Source: Gammaproteobacteria bacterium
Lineage (GTDB): Bacteria > Pseudomonadota > Gammaproteobacteria > Legionellales > Legionellaceae
Direction: 5' to 3'
Assembly: GCA_013289415.1 (NCBI GenBank)
Contig: JABDAB010000002.1
Span: 1-52,701, forward strand
Length of the DNA stretch: 52,701 bases
Shown piece after piece: positions 51,547 through 52,701 of the stretch. Made by a program: the position numbers and the translations under genes. Position 1 is the first letter of the stretch. Each line of letters starts with the position of its first letter. Below the pieces are notes generated by a model. That model did not search any database and was not told where the DNA came from. It saw nothing but the letters and a program-made list of their open reading frames with translations.

Positions 51547-52005
51547 ATGCATTCAATATATCGTTTAGCCTTCATAAAGAGCTTCTTTCCTTATTCCCTT
51601 CTCCCCAGACATGGGGAGAAGGTGCCCAAAGGGCGGATGAGGGGTTGGCTGTGCGAAGTTCTTTCTCAATGTTTGTCCACATTTCTCGCGAGCCTCATGC
51701 TGTTTTGTATGTCTTGTACTGCCGTATATGCTGATTGCGGCAATAATTGCGACAATTGCTGCGGCAGCATGGGCGGAGTTCAATACTGCGATTCTTCTGC
51801 AGGACGTTTGGTATGTAAAAACGGTGAGTATTCTGCCTGTTATTGCACACGTCATGCCGTGATGAATCTACAGGAACTGAGAGGCTGCTGTTTATGGAAA
51901 GGTGGTGTTTTCAAGACTGATCCACAAGGCTTGGTTATCTGTAACAATGGTGGGGTTTCTGATGTTTGTAGTCTTACCCCCGTCCAGCCAATTATTACCT
52001 ACTAA
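51547..52005 (+). CDS. Secreted Cys-rich protein with repeat inserted in the signal peptide
   Basis: Residues 1-12 (MHSIYRLAFIKS) and residues 46-62 (FLASLMLFCMSCTAVYA) together make an ordinary signal peptide, but residues 13-45 are the translated dispersed repeat (SLLPRHGEKVPKGRMRG). Taking out 99 bases restores a continuous export signal. The mature part is rich in Cys and forms DCGNNCDNCCGSMGGVQYCD, GRLVCKNGEYSACYCTRHAV and LRGCCLWKGGVF, which resembles Cys-rich proteins common in Legionella. No catalytic site is visible. It may still be exported if the downstream hydrophobic segment serves as a signal. Confidence 0.75.
   Translation: MHSIYRLAFIKSFFPYSLLPRHGEKVPKGRMRGWLCEVLSQCLSTFLASLMLFCMSCTAVYADCGNNCDNCCGSMGGVQYCDSSAGRLVCKNGEYSACYCTRHAVMNLQELRGCCLWKGGVFKTDPQGLVICNNGGVSDVCSLTPVQPIITY
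51583..51681 (+). repeat. CTTCTCCC/GGGAGAAGG repeat inserted in a signal-peptide region (copy C)
   Basis: Matches copy A (22932-23060, inverse) across TTATTCCCTTCTCCCCAGAC, GGAGAAGGTGCCCAAAGGGC and TGCGAAGTTCTTTCTCAATG. The insert is 99 bases, so it keeps the reading frame of the secreted Cys-rich protein. Confidence 0.85.
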
Positions 52006-52031
52006 TACTAATATACTAATATACTAATATG
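52000..52031 (+). repeat. Short ACTAATAT tandem repeat before the ABC gene
   Basis: ACTAATACTAATATACTAAT followed by ATACTAATATG is four imperfect copies of ACTAATAT-type units that end in the ATG of the ABC ATPase gene. It sits where a ribosome site should be, and no clear AGGAG is present. Slippage here could alter expression. Confidence 0.6.
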
Positions 52032-52701
52032 ATTCCATTAATTGAAATAAAAAACGTTTGTAAATCATATAACTCGCTGGCTATTTTAAATGATATTTCA
52101 TTTTCCGTGCAGCCCGGAGAGTTTTTAACCCTGCTAGGTCCTTCAGGCTGCGGAAAAACCACGCTGCTGCGTATGATCTCCGGTTTCGAACAACCGTCTT
52201 CAGGTGAAATTTATATTAATGGCCTGTGCGTCAACCATCTGCCTCCGCAAAAACGCGATGTGCATACTGTTTTTCAAAGCTATGCTCTATTCCCGCATTT
52301 ATCCGTATTTGAAAATGTTGCCTTTGCCTTGCGCTGCCAACAGATTGATGACGATGAAGTAAAGCAACGCGTGAATGAATCACTCCAGCTGGTTCAACTG
52401 GGATCGTTTGCCTCACGTAACATTAAGCAGTTAAGCGGTGGTCAGCAACAGCGCGTCGCTATTGCGCGGGCCATTATCAATCGCCCGAAAGTACTGCTCC
52501 TTGATGAGCCATTAAGCTCATTGGATCACCGTCTACGCAAGATCATGCAATACGAACTCAAACAATTACAAAAAACGCTGGATATGACATTTATTTTCGT
52601 CACTCACGATCAAGAAGAAGCACTATCAATGTCTGATCGAATTGTTGTCTTCAATCAAGGCCATATCGAACAAATCGGTACGCCGCGCGATATTTATGAA
52701 A
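52029..52701 (+). CDS. potA: ABC transporter ATPase, PotA-like (partial at right edge)
   Basis: The ATG at 52029 opens 224 codons to the edge. Motifs: [18 protein letters not shown] (Walker A), [20 protein letters not shown] (Q-loop), [16 protein letters not shown] (signature), [17 protein letters not shown] (Walker B) and [20 protein letters not shown] (switch His). The pattern [20 protein letters not shown] and [20 protein letters not shown] is typical of PotA, the spermidine/putrescine importer ATPase. The permease genes potB/potC and binding protein potD would be expected further to the right. The C-terminal regulatory (TOBE) domain is outside the window. Confidence 0.85.
   Translation, partial: MIPLIEIKNVCKSYNSLAILNDISFSVQPGEFLTLLGPSGCGKTTLLRMISGFEQPSSGEIYINGLCVNHLPPQKRDVHTVFQSYALFPHLSVFENVAFALRCQQIDDDEVKQRVNESLQLVQLGSFASRNIKQLSGGQQQRVAIARAIINRPKVLLLDEPLSSLDHRLRKIMQYELKQLQKTLDMTFIFVTHDQEEALSMSDRIVVFNQGHIEQIGTPRDIYE

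Noticed and set aside
1..52701. tRNA, rRNA or riboswitch genes
   Set aside because: No cloverleaf-like segment with a T-loop GTTCGA box and matching acceptor stem, no rRNA blocks and no known riboswitch core were noticed by eye; a tRNAscan/Infernal run would be decisive.

Overview
The window looks like a chromosomal segment from a gammaproteobacterium of the order Legionellales (Legionella/Coxiella/Aquicella-like). The best evidence is a Legionella-type major outer membrane protein, an LbtU-type siderophore porin, a small Cys-rich secreted protein of a type I associate with Legionella, and the E. coli-like order and sequence of the housekeeping genes. Base composition is moderately AT-rich by eye. 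I saw no rRNA or tRNA genes and no CRISPR array. The order-level assignment is an inference from protein families, not a database result.

Layout. (1) 1-3.6 kb: a Pro/Thr/Gln-rich repeat protein read on the minus strand and cut by the left edge, a secreted beta-propeller-like protein and an outer-membrane barrel. (2) 3.6-5.7 kb: a graveyard of mobile DNA, with a group II intron 5' fragment, two head-to-head halves of an IS1634-like transposase and a REP-type (RAYT) transposase fragment. (3) 5.7-15.2 kb: a minus-strand surface-polysaccharide cluster with three GT2 glycosyltransferases, a Wzx-like flippase, an aldolase/citrate-lyase family enzyme, a zinc-ribbon methyltransferase and a large membrane protein. 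(4) 15.3-20.5 kb: accessory island with two toxin-antitoxin pairs, a PEBP-family protein, a phosphoribosyltransferase, a DUF4143 ATPase with upstream iterons and a thiopurine methyltransferase remnant. (5) 20.6-31.9 kb: housekeeping and envelope genes (argD, sodB, grxD, peroxiredoxin, rnt, pyrC, MOMP, lbtU, dcd, ihfB, a DOT1-like methyltransferase and a cystathionine beta-synthase-like enzyme). (6) 32-38.5 kb: an aa3-type cytochrome c oxidase operon (tetraheme cytochrome c, coxB, ctaD, ctaG, coxC) followed directly by rpiA. (7) 38.5-43.2 kb: rlmI, a candidate GHKL-ATPase protein, a channel-like membrane protein and a hipBA remnant. (8) 43.3-52.7 kb: polA-lpxD, a DUF234-type ATPase, an Rpn-family nuclease, rmuC, the Cys-rich secreted protein and the start of a potA-like ABC ATPase cut by the right edge.

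How it fits together. sodB, grxD and the 2-Cys peroxiredoxin form an oxidative-stress neighbourhood. The oxidase genes overlap or nearly touch and read as one operon with its assembly factor. The polysaccharide genes overlap by 4 to 41 bases and are probably co-transcribed.

The most unusual theme is short palindromic repeats inserted in frame inside protein genes. One family interrupts a glycosyltransferase and has a trimmed copy in the Pro/Thr-rich protein. A second family is inserted in the polA interdomain linker and in the signal peptide of the Cys-rich protein, and it also brackets a DUF559 nuclease remnant as inverted copies. This resembles Rickettsia palindromic elements but with different sequences. 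A second theme is two AAA ATPases with nuclease-like C-termini, each preceded by its own set of short repeats.
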